From CAWAND01 sp963797485 (GTDB taxonomy: Bacteria; Chloroflexota; Anaerolineae; Anaerolineales; E44-bin32): a DNA stretch of 64,000 nt. The notes beneath the pieces are model-generated. The model saw only the letters and a program-made list of their open reading frames with translations. It had not been told where the DNA came from and ran no database searches. Within the stretch, counting starts at the first letter, position 1. Each line of letters starts with the position of its first letter. The stretch lies in assembly GCA_963797485.1 (NCBI GenBank), contig CAWCPF010000002.1, forward strand, positions 62,001 through 126,000, in the 5' to 3' direction. Both the position numbers and the translations under genes were made by a program. Of this stretch, positions 29,505-38,870 are shown piece by piece.

Positions 29505-31150
29505 GCCGGCACCCCCGCTCCGACCTGGACGTCCGCCCGCCAATCGATGGGGTTGCCTGCCAGGGCCGAGAACGTCCTGTGAAAACCCTGGCGCGCATCC
29601 GCCTGCACGACCGCTTCCAGGGGCTGCTCTGCCATATCCTCCCAGAATGAGACGATATGCCAGGGATACTGAAACGGGTACTCAAAGAAGAACCGGTACG
29701 CGTAGCGATAGGCGAGCTCGACCTGCGCTTCCGGCAGGCGGCGACGGGCGGGCTCATCCAGGCGTTGATCGATGATTTGAAAGAACGAAGCCAACGAGGA
29801 CGGGTCGTCGGTGAAGCCTTTGCCGCGATAGTGCGTGTCCCCGGCCACCACGACCGGCACACCGCGCATGGCCATCTCCATGCCGACGGTGGTGGTGTAC
29901 ACCAGGCCCAGGTGCGCCAGATCGATCAGATCATAGGTGTTGACGTCGGACTCGGGCGGGATGATGGTCACCTGTCCGGCGAGATCGGGGAGCGAATTGT
30001 GAAGGATTTCACGAGACGGATGCCCAGCGCCCTGCAGCTCACCCGGGTGGACCCGCACCACCACGACGGCGTCCCGTCTTTGTGCGACATGGTCGACGGC
30101 GCGCACCAGCCAATCCGCCATCCCCTGCGTGAAAATCTGGCGGTCGAGGGCCAGGCTGTCGCCCACCACGTTGGTGCAAATGAGGACGAGCTTTTTGTCG
30201 GCCGGAAGGCCCAATTGTCGTCGGACGGCCTGGGCGCCCTGTGACCCGCCGGCCTGCCACTGGCGGGCAAAATGGGCCCAGCGTTGTCCCCCGCGGCGCG
30301 CCTGATACAAATCCGACAATGCCTGCAGCTCATCTGGCTCGAGCGGGACGTCGCCCCTAGCGCGCCACAGGTCGGTGGTGCGCAGGCGCATGACCTCGTC
30401 GTCCTGGGCGAGCCAGACGCGCTGGCGCTGCTCCCCAAACTCATACGTCACGACGCGGCATGCCCGAGCTCGCGCCGTGCGGTACACGGCGCCAAACTCC
30501 AGGATGCTGCCATTGGGGATCACGATCGAGGCATAAGCTTTGCGGCGCAGCCGGCTGAGCATGACGCCCGCCGCCTTCCGGTCCCGCTCAAGACGGAGCT
30601 TCAGCAGACCCCGGGCTTCAGCATCCTGGGCATAGTCCACACCCTCGCGCTGAAGCGAATACTGAACGTCCAGTTCCGCCTGAGCGCGTATCGAGGTTTC
30701 GAGCTCGGCAGGGATCGGATCGACGCTGCCGGCAGACAGGTCAACCAGCCCCATGATGTCTCGGAGCGGCGCCAACGCGTCTCGGAGATAGGTTTGCTGG
30801 CGTTGGAGATCGAAGCGGGACACGGGGTCCACCCAGCGGTGATAGGGAAGGTAGGCCAGGTCGACTGCGTATCCATCGGCCAGCATCAACAAGCCCATCG
30901 AGACGGCGTGCTCGACCCACCATGGCAGCGAGCCCACGATCAGGATCGGTGAGGCTTCCGGACCGGCCGCCTCCCGACGCGCTCGCCGGGCGGCCTCGAT
31001 CCAGCCGGGGAGGTGTTCCGCCAGGCGATCCAGCCGATAGCCGCCGGAGGGCGCACGGCCATCCGCCAGCCAGCGCTGGTAGGCTGCCGCCGCCCCGGGC
31101 AGCCGCCCCAGGCCATCTTTGACCCAGCGCGGCATGGGCCGCCGGCTCAT
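29501..31150 (-). CDS. Capsule polysaccharide biosynthesis-type transferase
   Basis: 549-residue soluble protein. The C-terminal half has VLICTNVVGDSLALD, VVRVHPGE, VNTYDLIDLAHLGLVYTTTVGMEMAMRGVPVVVAGDTHYRGKGF, the GT-B donor-site pattern of KpsC/KpsS-like and CDP-glycerol transferase-like proteins. ATG 31150 overlaps the wzt stop (ATGA). Being directly downstream of the exporter ATPase it may add linker or terminal residues; that is inference. Confidence 0.72.
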   Translation of the reverse strand: MSRRPMPRWVKDGLGRLPGAAAAYQRWLADGRAPSGGYRLDRLAEHLPGWIEAARRARREAAGPEASPILIVGSLPWWVEHAVSMGLLMLADGYAVDLAYLPYHRWVDPVSRFDLQRQQTYLRDALAPLRDIMGLVDLSAGSVDPIPAELETSIRAQAELDVQYSLQREGVDYAQDAEARGLLKLRLERDRKAAGVMLSRLRRKAYASIVIPNGSILEFGAVYRTARARACRVVTYEFGEQRQRVWLAQDDEVMRLRTTDLWRARGDVPLEPDELQALSDLYQARRGGQRWAHFARQWQAGGSQGAQAVRRQLGLPADKKLVLICTNVVGDSLALDRQIFTQGMADWLVRAVDHVAQRRDAVVVVRVHPGELQGAGHPSREILHNSLPDLAGQVTIIPPESDVNTYDLIDLAHLGLVYTTTVGMEMAMRGVPVVVAGDTHYRGKGFTDDPSSLASFFQIIDQRLDEPARRRLPEAQVELAYRYAYRFFFEYPFQYPWHIVSFWEDMAEQPLEAVVQADARQGFHRTFSALAGNPIDWRADVQVGAGVPA

Positions 31151-32409
31151 GCCACCGCCTCCGAGATGGTCCACTCGAGCCGGGGGCGGAGGGGGCCGCG
31201 CCGGCGCTCGTCCCACTGGCTTCCTGGCGCGCCGGTGCCGTCGACGGTGAAACTCAGCGCGTGTTCGTCGGTGAAATATGATCGCACCTTGAACGCGCTG
31301 GCGTTCACGCCGAGCACAAAGCGTCCCTCGTTCAGGAGAGACCCCGGCACCCGGCAGCGGCTCCGGTAGCGGCCGGCCGGCCGGACCTCATGCGCCTCAT
31401 AGGCTTCGGGGTTGTCGGTGTCAAAGCTGGTGAAGACCGGCTCGCCGCGGCTGGTGAACAGGTACAGACCCACGCGCAGACCCTTGATCGATTGGTGCAG
31501 AACGTATTCGAACTCGATGTCGAACGCGTCGGCGGCCAACACCCGGTCGGCGGCCTGGCCTGCCGGGTTGAGGACGCGGAGCGCCACCGGTTGGAAGGGC
31601 GCGGCTTGCTGCACGTCAAACGCGTCCTCCGGCCAGCGGTGCTCGCCCACCTGGGACATCCCCGAGGTCATGTAATAGTCCACGGCCTGCTCGGACGGGG
31701 CCCGCAGGACTAGGCGCCCGGCCTCGATCACGATCGCTTCCTGGGTCAGGCGCAGGATGGCCGACATATCGTGGCTGACGAACAGCACGGTCCGCCCCTG
31801 AAGGGCGACGTCGTTCATCTTTCCCAGGCACTTGCGCTGGAATTCGGCGTCTCCTACCGCCAGCACCTCATCGATGACCAGGATCTCGGGCTCGAGGTGG
31901 GCGGCGACGGCGAAGGCCAGCCGCAGGTTCATGCCGGTGGAATAGTGCTTAATGGGCGTATCGATGAAGCGCTCGACCTCGGCGAAGCCCACGATCGCGT
32001 CGAACTTGGCGTCGATTTCGGCGCGCTTCATCCCCAGAATGGCGCCATTCAAATAGACATTCTCGCGGCCGGTCAGCTCGGGATGGAAGCCGGTGCCGAC
32101 CTCCAACAGCGAGCCCACCCGCCCGGCGATCCGCGCCTCGCCCTCGGTCGGCTCGGTCACGCGGGCCAGAATCTTGAGCAGCGTGCTCTTTCCGGCGCCG
32201 TTGCGGCCGATGATTCCAAGCACATGGCCCTGGTGAACGTCGAAAGATACGTCGCGCAAGGCCCACAGCGTGCCTTCAAAATCGCCTGGCGACCGGCGCC
32301 GACCCAAGCGCGCCGCCAGGACGTCGCGCAGCGTGGCATAACCCGAAGGCCGGCCGCCGATGCGGTACTGCTTCCCCAGACCGAGGACAGAGATGGCCAG
32401 GTCGGTCAT
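31147..32409 (-). CDS. wzt: Polysaccharide ABC exporter ATPase with C-terminal carbohydrate-binding domain (Wzt)
   Basis: 420 residues. ATPase: Walker A IIGRNGAGKSTLLK, signature YSTGM, Walker B ILVIDEVLAVGD, then the switch His in FVSHD. After residue ~270 comes a Wzt-type immunoglobulin-like domain (VLHQSIKGLRVGLYLFTSRGEPVF) that in known systems recognises the modified end of the exported polymer. ATG 32409 overlaps wzm (ATGA). Powers export of a lipid-linked glycan. Confidence 0.93.
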   Translation of the reverse strand: MTDLAISVLGLGKQYRIGGRPSGYATLRDVLAARLGRRRSPGDFEGTLWALRDVSFDVHQGHVLGIIGRNGAGKSTLLKILARVTEPTEGEARIAGRVGSLLEVGTGFHPELTGRENVYLNGAILGMKRAEIDAKFDAIVGFAEVERFIDTPIKHYSTGMNLRLAFAVAAHLEPEILVIDEVLAVGDAEFQRKCLGKMNDVALQGRTVLFVSHDMSAILRLTQEAIVIEAGRLVLRAPSEQAVDYYMTSGMSQVGEHRWPEDAFDVQQAAPFQPVALRVLNPAGQAADRVLAADAFDIEFEYVLHQSIKGLRVGLYLFTSRGEPVFTSFDTDNPEAYEAHEVRPAGRYRSRCRVPGSLLNEGRFVLGVNASAFKVRSYFTDEHALSFTVDGTGAPGSQWDERRRGPLRPRLEWTISEAVA

Positions 32410-33248
32410 ACGACATCCGCGAAGGTTCGTTCCATGCGGCGGAAGTACACCAGACCGCTGACCAGGGCCAGCACAGCCACCAGGCTGGACAGGCCCAGCA
32501 TGGCCAGCGATGGCTCGCCGACGCCCAGGACCGCCCACCGGAATCCCTGGATCACCCCCGCCATCGGGTTCAGGCTGTAGACCAACCGCCCGAGACCCTG
32601 CGGGATCAGGGTGGCCGAGTAGGCTACCGGCGAGGCATACATCCACGCCTGGACGATGAAGGGGGTGACATACCCCACATCCCGGTAGGCCACGTTCAGC
32701 GCCGACAGCCATAGCCCCACCCCTAAGCCGGTGACCAGGGTCAGCAGCACGAACAGCGGCAGGCTCCACAGACTGGCGGTGGGCGGGACGTGATAGAAGA
32801 CCATCATGCCGACCAGCACGACGGCTGACAGCAGAAAGTCAACCAGTCCGCCGAGCACAGATGATAGCGGCACCAGCAGGCGCGGGAAGTAGACCTTGGT
32901 GACCAGCGTTCGGCCCGTCACCAGGCTGGCGCTGGCTTTGGAGATTCCATCCTGAAACAACAGCCACGGGAGCAGGCCGGTGAAATAGAAGACCGGACCG
33001 GGGACTCCGTCGGTCGGGATACCCGCCAACCTTCCGAAGATGATGCTGAAAATGACCATGCTGAAGAACGGCTTGAGGATCGCCCAGGCCGCGCCCAGCA
33101 GGGTCTGCTTATAGCGCACCTTGATGTCCCGCCAGGTGAGGAAGTACAGCAACTCTCGGAAGTGCCAGAGCTCTCCCAGGTCGAGCCCGCCCCAACCGCG
33201 GGAGGGGCGGATGATGGTGACGGGCGCGGCGCGCTCGGAGACGGTCAT
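32406..33248 (-). CDS. wzm: Polysaccharide ABC exporter permease (Wzm)
   Basis: 280-residue ABC-2-type permease with six predicted transmembrane helices; the N-terminal ELLYFLTWRDIKVRYKQTLLGAAWAILKP is the family hallmark. ATG 33248 overlaps the fcl stop. Forms the channel with Wzt. Confidence 0.93.
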   Translation of the reverse strand: MTVSERAAPVTIIRPSRGWGGLDLGELWHFRELLYFLTWRDIKVRYKQTLLGAAWAILKPFFSMVIFSIIFGRLAGIPTDGVPGPVFYFTGLLPWLLFQDGISKASASLVTGRTLVTKVYFPRLLVPLSSVLGGLVDFLLSAVVLVGMMVFYHVPPTASLWSLPLFVLLTLVTGLGVGLWLSALNVAYRDVGYVTPFIVQAWMYASPVAYSATLIPQGLGRLVYSLNPMAGVIQGFRWAVLGVGEPSLAMLGLSSLVAVLALVSGLVYFRRMERTFADVV

Positions 33249-34231
33249 GCCGGTTTGGGGGCCAGCTCCGGCTGGCTGCGGCTCTGGCGGTACCACTCAA
33301 TGGTCTGCTTGAGGCCTTGATCGAGATCAGTGCGGGCCTCGAAGCCAAACAGCTCTTTCGCCCGCGAGATGTCCAGGGCCCGGCGGGGCTGGCCATTCGG
33401 ACGGCTGGTGTCCCAGACCAGCTCGCCGCCAAAGCCCACCAGATCCCCGATCTTGGCGGCCAGGTCGCGGATGGAGATTTCCTGGCCCGAGCCGAGGTTC
33501 ACAGGCTGGCTGCTCTCCATATGCTCGGCCCCCAGCACGATGCCTTCGGCGGCATCGGGGGCGAACAAGAACTCGCGCGTCGGACTGCCATCGCCCCACA
33601 ACGTCACCGAGGCGGCGCCCAACTCGACGGCCTCCATGAACTTGCGGATCAGGGCCGGGATCACGTGCGATGTCTGCAGGTCGAAATTGTCTCCGGGGCC
33701 ATACAGGTTGACCGGGATCAAGTTGACGGCGTTGAAACCATATTGCGCCCGATAGGCCTGAGATTGCACCAGCAGCATCTTCTTGGCCAGCCCATATGGG
33801 GCGTTGGTCTCCTCCGGGTAGCCCTCCCACAGATTGTCTTCTTTGAACGGGACAGGCGTGAACTTGGGATACGAGCACACCGTGCCGATGGCCACAAATT
33901 TCTCGACCCCGGCGACCCAGGCGGCGTGCATGAGTTGGACCCCCATCATGAGGTTGTCAAAGAAGAATTCAGCTGGCCGGGCCATGTTGGCCCCAATGCC
34001 GCCGGCTTTGGCCGCCAGATGGATGATGACCTCCGGCCGGGTGTCCGCCAGCAGGCGCTCCCCGGCCTCGCGCTGGACGAGGTTGTAGTCCTGCCGCCGC
34101 GGCACGAACACCGTCTCCGCGCCGGAATCCCGCAGGCGCTGGACCACGTGGGTGCCGAGGAACCCGGACCCGCCCGTGACCAGGATTTGGCGCCGGGCCC
34201 AGAAGTCGTTGGAGGCTCGGTTGTCCTTCAT
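33245..34231 (-). CDS. fcl: GDP-L-fucose synthase
   Basis: 328 residues. ILVTGGSGFLGTHVVQRL, HLAAKAGGIGANM, IGTVCSYPKF, YGLAKKMLLVQ (Tyr-x-x-x-Lys), VNLYGPGDNFD, and SGQEISIRDLA match the epimerase-reductase converting GDP-4-keto-6-deoxymannose to GDP-L-fucose. gmd at 38.9 kb supplies its substrate, and both operons appear under the same operator. Start chosen at ATG 34231; the longer frame upstream is not conserved. Confidence 0.92.
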   Translation of the reverse strand: MKDNRASNDFWARRQILVTGGSGFLGTHVVQRLRDSGAETVFVPRRQDYNLVQREAGERLLADTRPEVIIHLAAKAGGIGANMARPAEFFFDNLMMGVQLMHAAWVAGVEKFVAIGTVCSYPKFTPVPFKEDNLWEGYPEETNAPYGLAKKMLLVQSQAYRAQYGFNAVNLIPVNLYGPGDNFDLQTSHVIPALIRKFMEAVELGAASVTLWGDGSPTREFLFAPDAAEGIVLGAEHMESSQPVNLGSGQEISIRDLAAKIGDLVGFGGELVWDTSRPNGQPRRALDISRAKELFGFEARTDLDQGLKQTIEWYRQSRSQPELAPKPA

Positions 34232-34262
34232 CGGCGTATCTCCAGAATGCAGCCTATGGCGT

Positions 34263-34331
34263 CTAGCTCCAAGCTCCAAGCGCTGAGCTCAGAGCTCGGT
34301 GCTCCGTGCTAGGTTCTCTGTGCTCGGTGCC
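34263..34331. repeat. Low-complexity AGCTCCA / GCTCGGTGC repeat
   Basis: Imperfect short repeats: AGCTCCA twice at about 34265-34278, GAGCTC twice, and GCTCGGTGC twice (about 34294 and 34322). It fills the gap before fcl and encodes the last residues of the regulator. Origin unclear. Confidence 0.4.
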
Positions 34332-34798
34332 ACGAGTTCCAACTGCCTGCCCTCGACCTTCAACACCACATCATCGGCCACATGACCATCCTCACTCAGC
34401 TCCAACCCCTGCTCGAGCACGGTCAATCGGCAGACGTCGGCGATGTCGCCGGTGCCCTCAATGCGCACGCTGCGGTACCCCTGGCGCCTGGCCCGGCTTA
34501 GCAGCGCCTGAGCCTGCTGCCGTGTCTGTCGATAGAGCTCCATCGAGTTCTCGACGTATTTGACGGTCAACCGCGCCCGCAGCGATAGGCCCTCCGGCGT
34601 GATGATGTAACGCAGCTTGCGCCGCTCCAGCCGCTTGACTTTGACGTAGCCCTTCGACACCAGCCGTTTGAGGTGCCAGTTGACCGTGCCCACCGCCACG
34701 CCCAGGCGCGTAGCCATGGTTGCCTGCGTCGTGTTGGGATCACGCTCGATCTCTTCGAGCAGCGACAGTTCTCGCAGTCCGGAAATGCCTTCGTCCAC
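34289..34798 (-). CDS. Winged-helix (MarR/EPS-type) transcriptional regulator, first gene of the large operon
   Basis: 169 residues from GTG 34798. Helix-turn-helix region (residues ~20-60): TQATMATRLGVAVGTVNWHLKRL, then the wing KVKRLERRKLRYIITPEG; the C-terminal half is an unknown domain. I prefer GTG 34798, five bases after GAAGGAG, to ATG 34837, because the promoter at 34827-34854 would start transcription downstream of 34837. It resembles MarR-like regulators of exopolysaccharide loci. The same palindrome lies at its own promoter and at the gmd promoter, suggesting autoregulation and control of both units. Confidence 0.78.
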   Translation of the reverse strand: MDEGISGLRELSLLEEIERDPNTTQATMATRLGVAVGTVNWHLKRLVSKGYVKVKRLERRKLRYIITPEGLSLRARLTVKYVENSMELYRQTRQQAQALLSRARRQGYRSVRIEGTGDIADVCRLTVLEQGLELSEDGHVADDVVLKVEGRQLELVAPSTENLARSTEL

Positions 34799-34813
34799 GC
34801 GGGCTCCTTCAAT

Positions 34814-34828
34814 ATTCAGCGACTGAAT
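34814..34828. promoter_or_regulatory. Operator palindrome ATTCA-N5-TGAAT at the regulator promoter
   Basis: 15-bp inverted repeat (ATTCAGCGACTGAAT) overlapping the last bases of the -10 box. The only other copy in the window is at 39987-40001, in the same position relative to a second promoter. Confidence 0.7.
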
Positions 34829-34854
34829 TTTACCCATAATCCTCCCAAGGTCAA
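34827..34854 (-). promoter_or_regulatory. Sigma70-type promoter of the regulator operon
   Basis: TTGACC (34854-34849), a 16-bp spacer, and TAAAAT (34832-34827) on the minus strand. Transcription would begin near 34820, leaving a leader of about 20 nt with GAAGGAG before GTG 34798. Confidence 0.7.
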
Positions 34855-34888
34855 GTCAGCCCGGGCATCGGCGCGCAGCTCGGATGAG

Positions 34889-36862
34889 CTACGGAGTGCA
34901 GCCACTCACGTCGGGCCGAGGCACCAATAGCTGGACCCGCGGATCGGTCGAGGTGAATATCGGCATGTAGGCGCACAACACGGGCGCGGCCACCTGCGCA
35001 CTCCATGCGTCATTCTCCTCGCCGAAAGCGTGGGTTCGCCCTTGGGACTGAACGACGAGCGGCTCGCTGACGATCAGGCCAAAACGCTGGCCGAAGACAT
35101 CCCGGTAAAAGGCCGATAGATAGGCGTGGTTTCCCGCCATGGCCATCTCCATCAAGGTGACCTTTTCGTACTGCGGCACCAAGCCGGTCTCGGTGACCTG
35201 GCCGAAGGTGATCAACTGCCGCTCGGTCAGGAACAGAACCGGCCGGCCGTGGGCCGAAGAATCGGCGGCGCCGGCGCGGATGGCCGCCAGGGTCTGGATT
35301 TCGCGGCCCGCATCCCGGCTGGTCCAGGGCGCGCCGCCCGCCAGCACGAACGCAAGCGGTGCTCCAACCAGCAGGGCCTGCAACCACCAGGCGAGGGCCG
35401 GATCCGGTGTGGGTGGGGCCTGGGAGGTCCGGAGGCGTGTGTCGAAGCCCAGCTTGAGACCGACCACAGCGAAGGCGACCAGAAAGGCATCCAGGTTGTG
35501 AAGGTCGCCCCCGCCCCCGATTTTGACGCTCACCACCAGGCCCCCGCCCAGCAGCGCCAGCAAGATGACCGCCACCGCCGCCAGCCGCCAGCCGGTGAGC
35601 GAGACCCAGCCGCGGAGCAGCCTGCGCGCCGCGATCAGCCCCAGCGGCAGGCACGCCCAGCCAAGCGCCAGGAGCACGCCTGGGGCAAAGGTTACGTTCG
35701 GGAGCAGGCGGTACCAGAGCAGCGCCGATGAAAACGCCGTGCCGAAATCGGAGGCCGGATTACCGGACACGCGCACGTATACCGCCTGGGCGGCCAGGCC
35801 CGCTATCGCGCCGGCGACCACCCAGACCACCGGCCGGGTCCAGTAGGCTACGAAACCCTCATCCGGCGATTCAGGCTGCTCCAGCGCATACAGGGCCACC
35901 GCCAGCATCCCGGGCACGGGGATCCAATTTACCCGGCTGATTCCCGCCCACGCCGAGGCCAGCCCGACCACGCCCAGCCCGAGCCAAAATCGGCGCGGCC
36001 GGAACAGGGCCACGACCCCGATCACCGCCAGCATCAGGTGGTAGTAGACGGCGCCCTGGAAGAAGTAGAGCGTGAGCCACAGGCTCGCCCACAGGGCCAA
36101 GCCGCGCTCGCTCCAGGCGACGCGCCTTGCCACCAGCCATGCGCCGGCAAACGTCAAACCGAGCCATAGGCCCACCTGCCACACTCGGTGAAACCAGATG
36201 GGCAAGTTCCCGATGAGAAAAGGCACGGCCTGCAGCAGATAGCGCGAAGGGTGCAGGACCGAGAGCGGCTCAGCCTGTCCGTAGACCTTGGATGCGAGGA
36301 AGAGCGAGGCGTAATAGTAACGGCTGGCCTCCGACCACCCCAGGCTGAAGGCGTCGTTCGAGATTTGGGGGAGAAACGTACTGACTTCAAAAACTGCCCC
36401 CATGACCAGCGTCGAAAAACCCCAGCGGCGGATCCACTCGGTCTCCGGCAGGCGCGCCCGCAGGCAGGCCGCCGCCGGCAGGGACAGGCACCAAAACAAA
36501 GCCAGCCTCGGGAAGAATCCCTGGAGCCACTCAGGTGCGCCGGTGAGCACGATCACGGGAAGCGCCGCCGCACACACGATCCACACCACCAGGGCCAGCC
36601 ACAGGCGGTCAACAAGCCAGGCCGCCGGGGCGTCGCTCAGGCGGGTCAGCCGGGCCTCGATCGGGCGGCGCTGCCAAACAACAACGCCCAGCGCCAGCAC
36701 GCCGCCGAGCGCCGCTCCGGCGAGCAATTCGGGGTGCTGGCGAAGCCCGCTCCCACGCAGGGCTTCGAACGCCAACTGGCCGGCTCCGGCTGCCAGCAGC
36801 ATCAGGCTGATCAGTCCCAGGGTCCATGCTCCCGGCTGGCGATGGGTCATGCGCGTCTGCAT
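34889..36862 (-). CDS. Large polytopic membrane protein, polymerase or GT-C-like
   Basis: 657 residues with about 12-13 hydrophobic helices and a soluble C-terminal domain of roughly 150 residues (ADSSAHGRPVLFLTERQL to the end). The loop after the third or fourth helix carries QISNDAFSLGWSEASRYYYASLFLASKVYGQ. It could be the O-antigen/capsule polymerase or a lipid-phosphosugar-dependent glycosyltransferase; the sequence does not decide. ATG 36862 is chosen over 36850. Last gene of the gmd transcription unit, followed by the regulator promoter. Confidence 0.62.
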   Translation of the reverse strand: MQTRMTHRQPGAWTLGLISLMLLAAGAGQLAFEALRGSGLRQHPELLAGAALGGVLALGVVVWQRRPIEARLTRLSDAPAAWLVDRLWLALVVWIVCAAALPVIVLTGAPEWLQGFFPRLALFWCLSLPAAACLRARLPETEWIRRWGFSTLVMGAVFEVSTFLPQISNDAFSLGWSEASRYYYASLFLASKVYGQAEPLSVLHPSRYLLQAVPFLIGNLPIWFHRVWQVGLWLGLTFAGAWLVARRVAWSERGLALWASLWLTLYFFQGAVYYHLMLAVIGVVALFRPRRFWLGLGVVGLASAWAGISRVNWIPVPGMLAVALYALEQPESPDEGFVAYWTRPVVWVVAGAIAGLAAQAVYVRVSGNPASDFGTAFSSALLWYRLLPNVTFAPGVLLALGWACLPLGLIAARRLLRGWVSLTGWRLAAVAVILLALLGGGLVVSVKIGGGGDLHNLDAFLVAFAVVGLKLGFDTRLRTSQAPPTPDPALAWWLQALLVGAPLAFVLAGGAPWTSRDAGREIQTLAAIRAGAADSSAHGRPVLFLTERQLITFGQVTETGLVPQYEKVTLMEMAMAGNHAYLSAFYRDVFGQRFGLIVSEPLVVQSQGRTHAFGEENDAWSAQVAAPVLCAYMPIFTSTDPRVQLLVPRPDVSGCTP

Positions 36863-36882
36863 CTCACGCGGCGGGTCCGATT

Positions 36883-36898
36883 TGTGAAGACATTCACA
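36883..36898. promoter_or_regulatory. CRP-like palindrome TTGTGA-N6-TCACAA, intergenic
   Basis: Exact TGTGA-AGACAT-TCACA with matching outer bases, in the 44-bp gap between the YbhN-like gene and the polymerase-like gene, 21 bp before the ATG at 36862. It is among five exact copies. Confidence 0.55.
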
Positions 36899-36906
36899 AT
36901 TCGGCC

Positions 36907-37851
36907 TCACCCTTCGGGTGACGGCCGGCGCCTCCAGCGCAGGGTCTGAGGCAGCAGCAGGGCGCCGGGCAAGCTGACCAGCGTGTCCATGGCCCGCACC
37001 AGGATGGCCGTGGGCAGGATGCTGGTGGCCGAGACGTGCCCAAGCGCCTGATAGATAAAGGTCATCGAGACCTCTTGCAGCCCCAGGCCGTTGATCGACA
37101 CCGGAACCAGGGTCACAAAGTAGGTGAAGGCCCACAGTCCGCCGATGGTGCCTAAGCCGATGCTCTCCCCCAGGGCGTGGAGCAGGATCCAAATGCTGCC
37201 GAAACGGCACAGCATGATGACCCACGTGCTTCCAAAGGCCGCCAGCAGAGTGAGCGGACTGGCTCTCCACAGGCGGAGCGATTCGACCACGGCATGCACG
37301 ACTTGAGCGGCCCGAGCGCGCAGCCGGCCGACCAGACCCCCGGAGGCGGCTGTGGCCAACCCCATGGCCAGGACTTCGCTGCCGCGGGCCTGGAGATACG
37401 CCCACAGCGGTCCAATCCCAAACGGCAGCGCCATCGCCATCCCCAGCATGCCGACAATGCGGTCTGCGAACACCGACGTGACATAGGCCGTGCGGCGAGC
37501 TTCAACCTGCCCGACGCCGGCGATGCGGATGACGTCGCCGCCCACGGTGGTCGGGAGGAAGTTCGAGGCGAACAGCCCGGCGAAGGTCAGAGTAAACGCC
37601 TGCCGCCAGGGCACCTGGACCTGTGCGGTGCGCAGCAGGAAATACCAGCGGCTGACCGTCGACAATCGAGAAATGATGACCAGCATGAAGGCCAGGGCGA
37701 ACGCCGTCCATGGGATTTGCGCCAGCGCACTAAGGAACTCGCCCCACCCTTGCTCGGCCAGCAGGTAGGCGAGCAGGGCCAGCGCCAATAGGCTCCCCAC
37801 CAGCCTTAGGGCCGACGGCCAGAACTCCGACCGGCCGGACCGGGCCGTCAT
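36907..37851 (-). CDS. Lysylphosphatidylglycerol-synthase-TM / YbhN-like membrane protein
   Basis: 314 residues with eight predicted helices. LSTVSRWYFLLRTAQVQVPWRQAF, FASNFLPTTVGGDVIRI (the conserved N-x-PxxxGGD motif) and PVSINGLGLQEVSMTF are the UPF0104 hallmarks. Members are flippase-like proteins near glycan genes. Stop lies 45 bp before the polymerase-like gene; start overlaps the upstream GT2 gene. Confidence 0.85.
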   Translation of the reverse strand: MTARSGRSEFWPSALRLVGSLLALALLAYLLAEQGWGEFLSALAQIPWTAFALAFMLVIISRLSTVSRWYFLLRTAQVQVPWRQAFTLTFAGLFASNFLPTTVGGDVIRIAGVGQVEARRTAYVTSVFADRIVGMLGMAMALPFGIGPLWAYLQARGSEVLAMGLATAASGGLVGRLRARAAQVVHAVVESLRLWRASPLTLLAAFGSTWVIMLCRFGSIWILLHALGESIGLGTIGGLWAFTYFVTLVPVSINGLGLQEVSMTFIYQALGHVSATSILPTAILVRAMDTLVSLPGALLLPQTLRWRRRPSPEG

Positions 37852-38852
37852 TCCCCCGCCGGCTCGTTAACAATCCGCCGAATGGAGTAGGTCGGTTTGG
37901 CCTGCGATTCGTGGTAAGTGCGCACCAACAGCTCAGCGATCAGGCCCATCAGGATCGATTGGAAGCCCAGGATCATGAGCATGGTGCTGGTCTGGAACAA
38001 AGGCGAGTCGAGCACGGAAATGCCCAGCAGGACGCGTCGAAACATCAGGAACACCAGGATCGCCAGGCTGGGCAGCATGAGGACGAATCCCGCCCCGCCG
38101 AACAGGTAAATGGGTTTGAGCGCATAGCTGATCAGGAATTTGACCGTGAACAGATCCAGAATCACTTTCCCGATGCGGTTGAGCCCATACTTGGTCTTGC
38201 CGTGCTGCCGCGGGTGGTGACGAACGGGAACCTCGATGATCTTGGCTCCAACCGAATCGGCATAGGCGGGGATGAAACGGTGCATTTCCCCATACAGCCG
38301 AAACCCCTGGAGCACCTCACGCCGGTAGGCCTTCAAGGTGCAGCCATAGTCGTGGAGCCGGACGCCGGTCACGGTCGAGATCAGCCAGTTGGCGACGCGC
38401 GACGGCAGGGTGCGGGTGACAAAGGCGTCCTTGCGGCTGATGCGCCACCCGGACACCACATCGTAGCCGCGCTCGATTTCTTGGAGCAGCAATGGGATAT
38501 CGCCCGGATCGTTCTGCATGTCGGCATCGATGAGCACAATGACGTCACCGGCGGCATGGTCGATCCCGGCGGCGATGGCGGCCGTTTGCCCGAAGTTGCG
38601 CCGCAGCTCGATGACCCGGACACGGGCCGAGTCCTGGCGCACCAGATCGATCAGCGCCTGGGTCGAGCCGTCGCCCGACCCGTCGTCAACGAAGATGAGC
38701 TCATAGCCGAGCCCATCGAGCGCCGAAGTCAACGCATCATACAGCGGCCGCAGGTTGTCGACCTCGTTGTAGACCGGGATCACGACCGAGACCAGCAGCG
38801 TGGTGGCGGCCGGGGCCAGGTTGGGCGCGGATTGGAGATGTGTGTCAGTCAT
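37848..38852 (-). CDS. Polyprenyl-phosphate glycosyltransferase (GT2, ArnC/DPM-like)
   Basis: 334 residues. GT-A domain VSVVIPVYNEVDNL, FVDDGSGDGS, NFGQTAAIAAGIDHAAGDVIVLIDADMQNDP (DxD), followed by VPVRHHPRQHGKTKYG and two C-terminal transmembrane helices. These enzymes make polyprenyl-phosphate sugars for the GT-C enzymes abundant in this locus. ATG 38852 lies 18 bp after the gmd stop. Confidence 0.87.
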   Translation of the reverse strand: MTDTHLQSAPNLAPAATTLLVSVVIPVYNEVDNLRPLYDALTSALDGLGYELIFVDDGSGDGSTQALIDLVRQDSARVRVIELRRNFGQTAAIAAGIDHAAGDVIVLIDADMQNDPGDIPLLLQEIERGYDVVSGWRISRKDAFVTRTLPSRVANWLISTVTGVRLHDYGCTLKAYRREVLQGFRLYGEMHRFIPAYADSVGAKIIEVPVRHHPRQHGKTKYGLNRIGKVILDLFTVKFLISYALKPIYLFGGAGFVLMLPSLAILVFLMFRRVLLGISVLDSPLFQTSTMLMILGFQSILMGLIAELLVRTYHESQAKPTYSIRRIVNEPAGE

Positions 38853-38870
38853 AAATGGCAGGACCTCCGC

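Noticed and set aside
29998..30013. CRP-like site (one mismatch)
   Set aside because: The same near-palindrome recurs at 43130-43145 and in both cases encodes REILH in a transferase, so coding constraint explains it.
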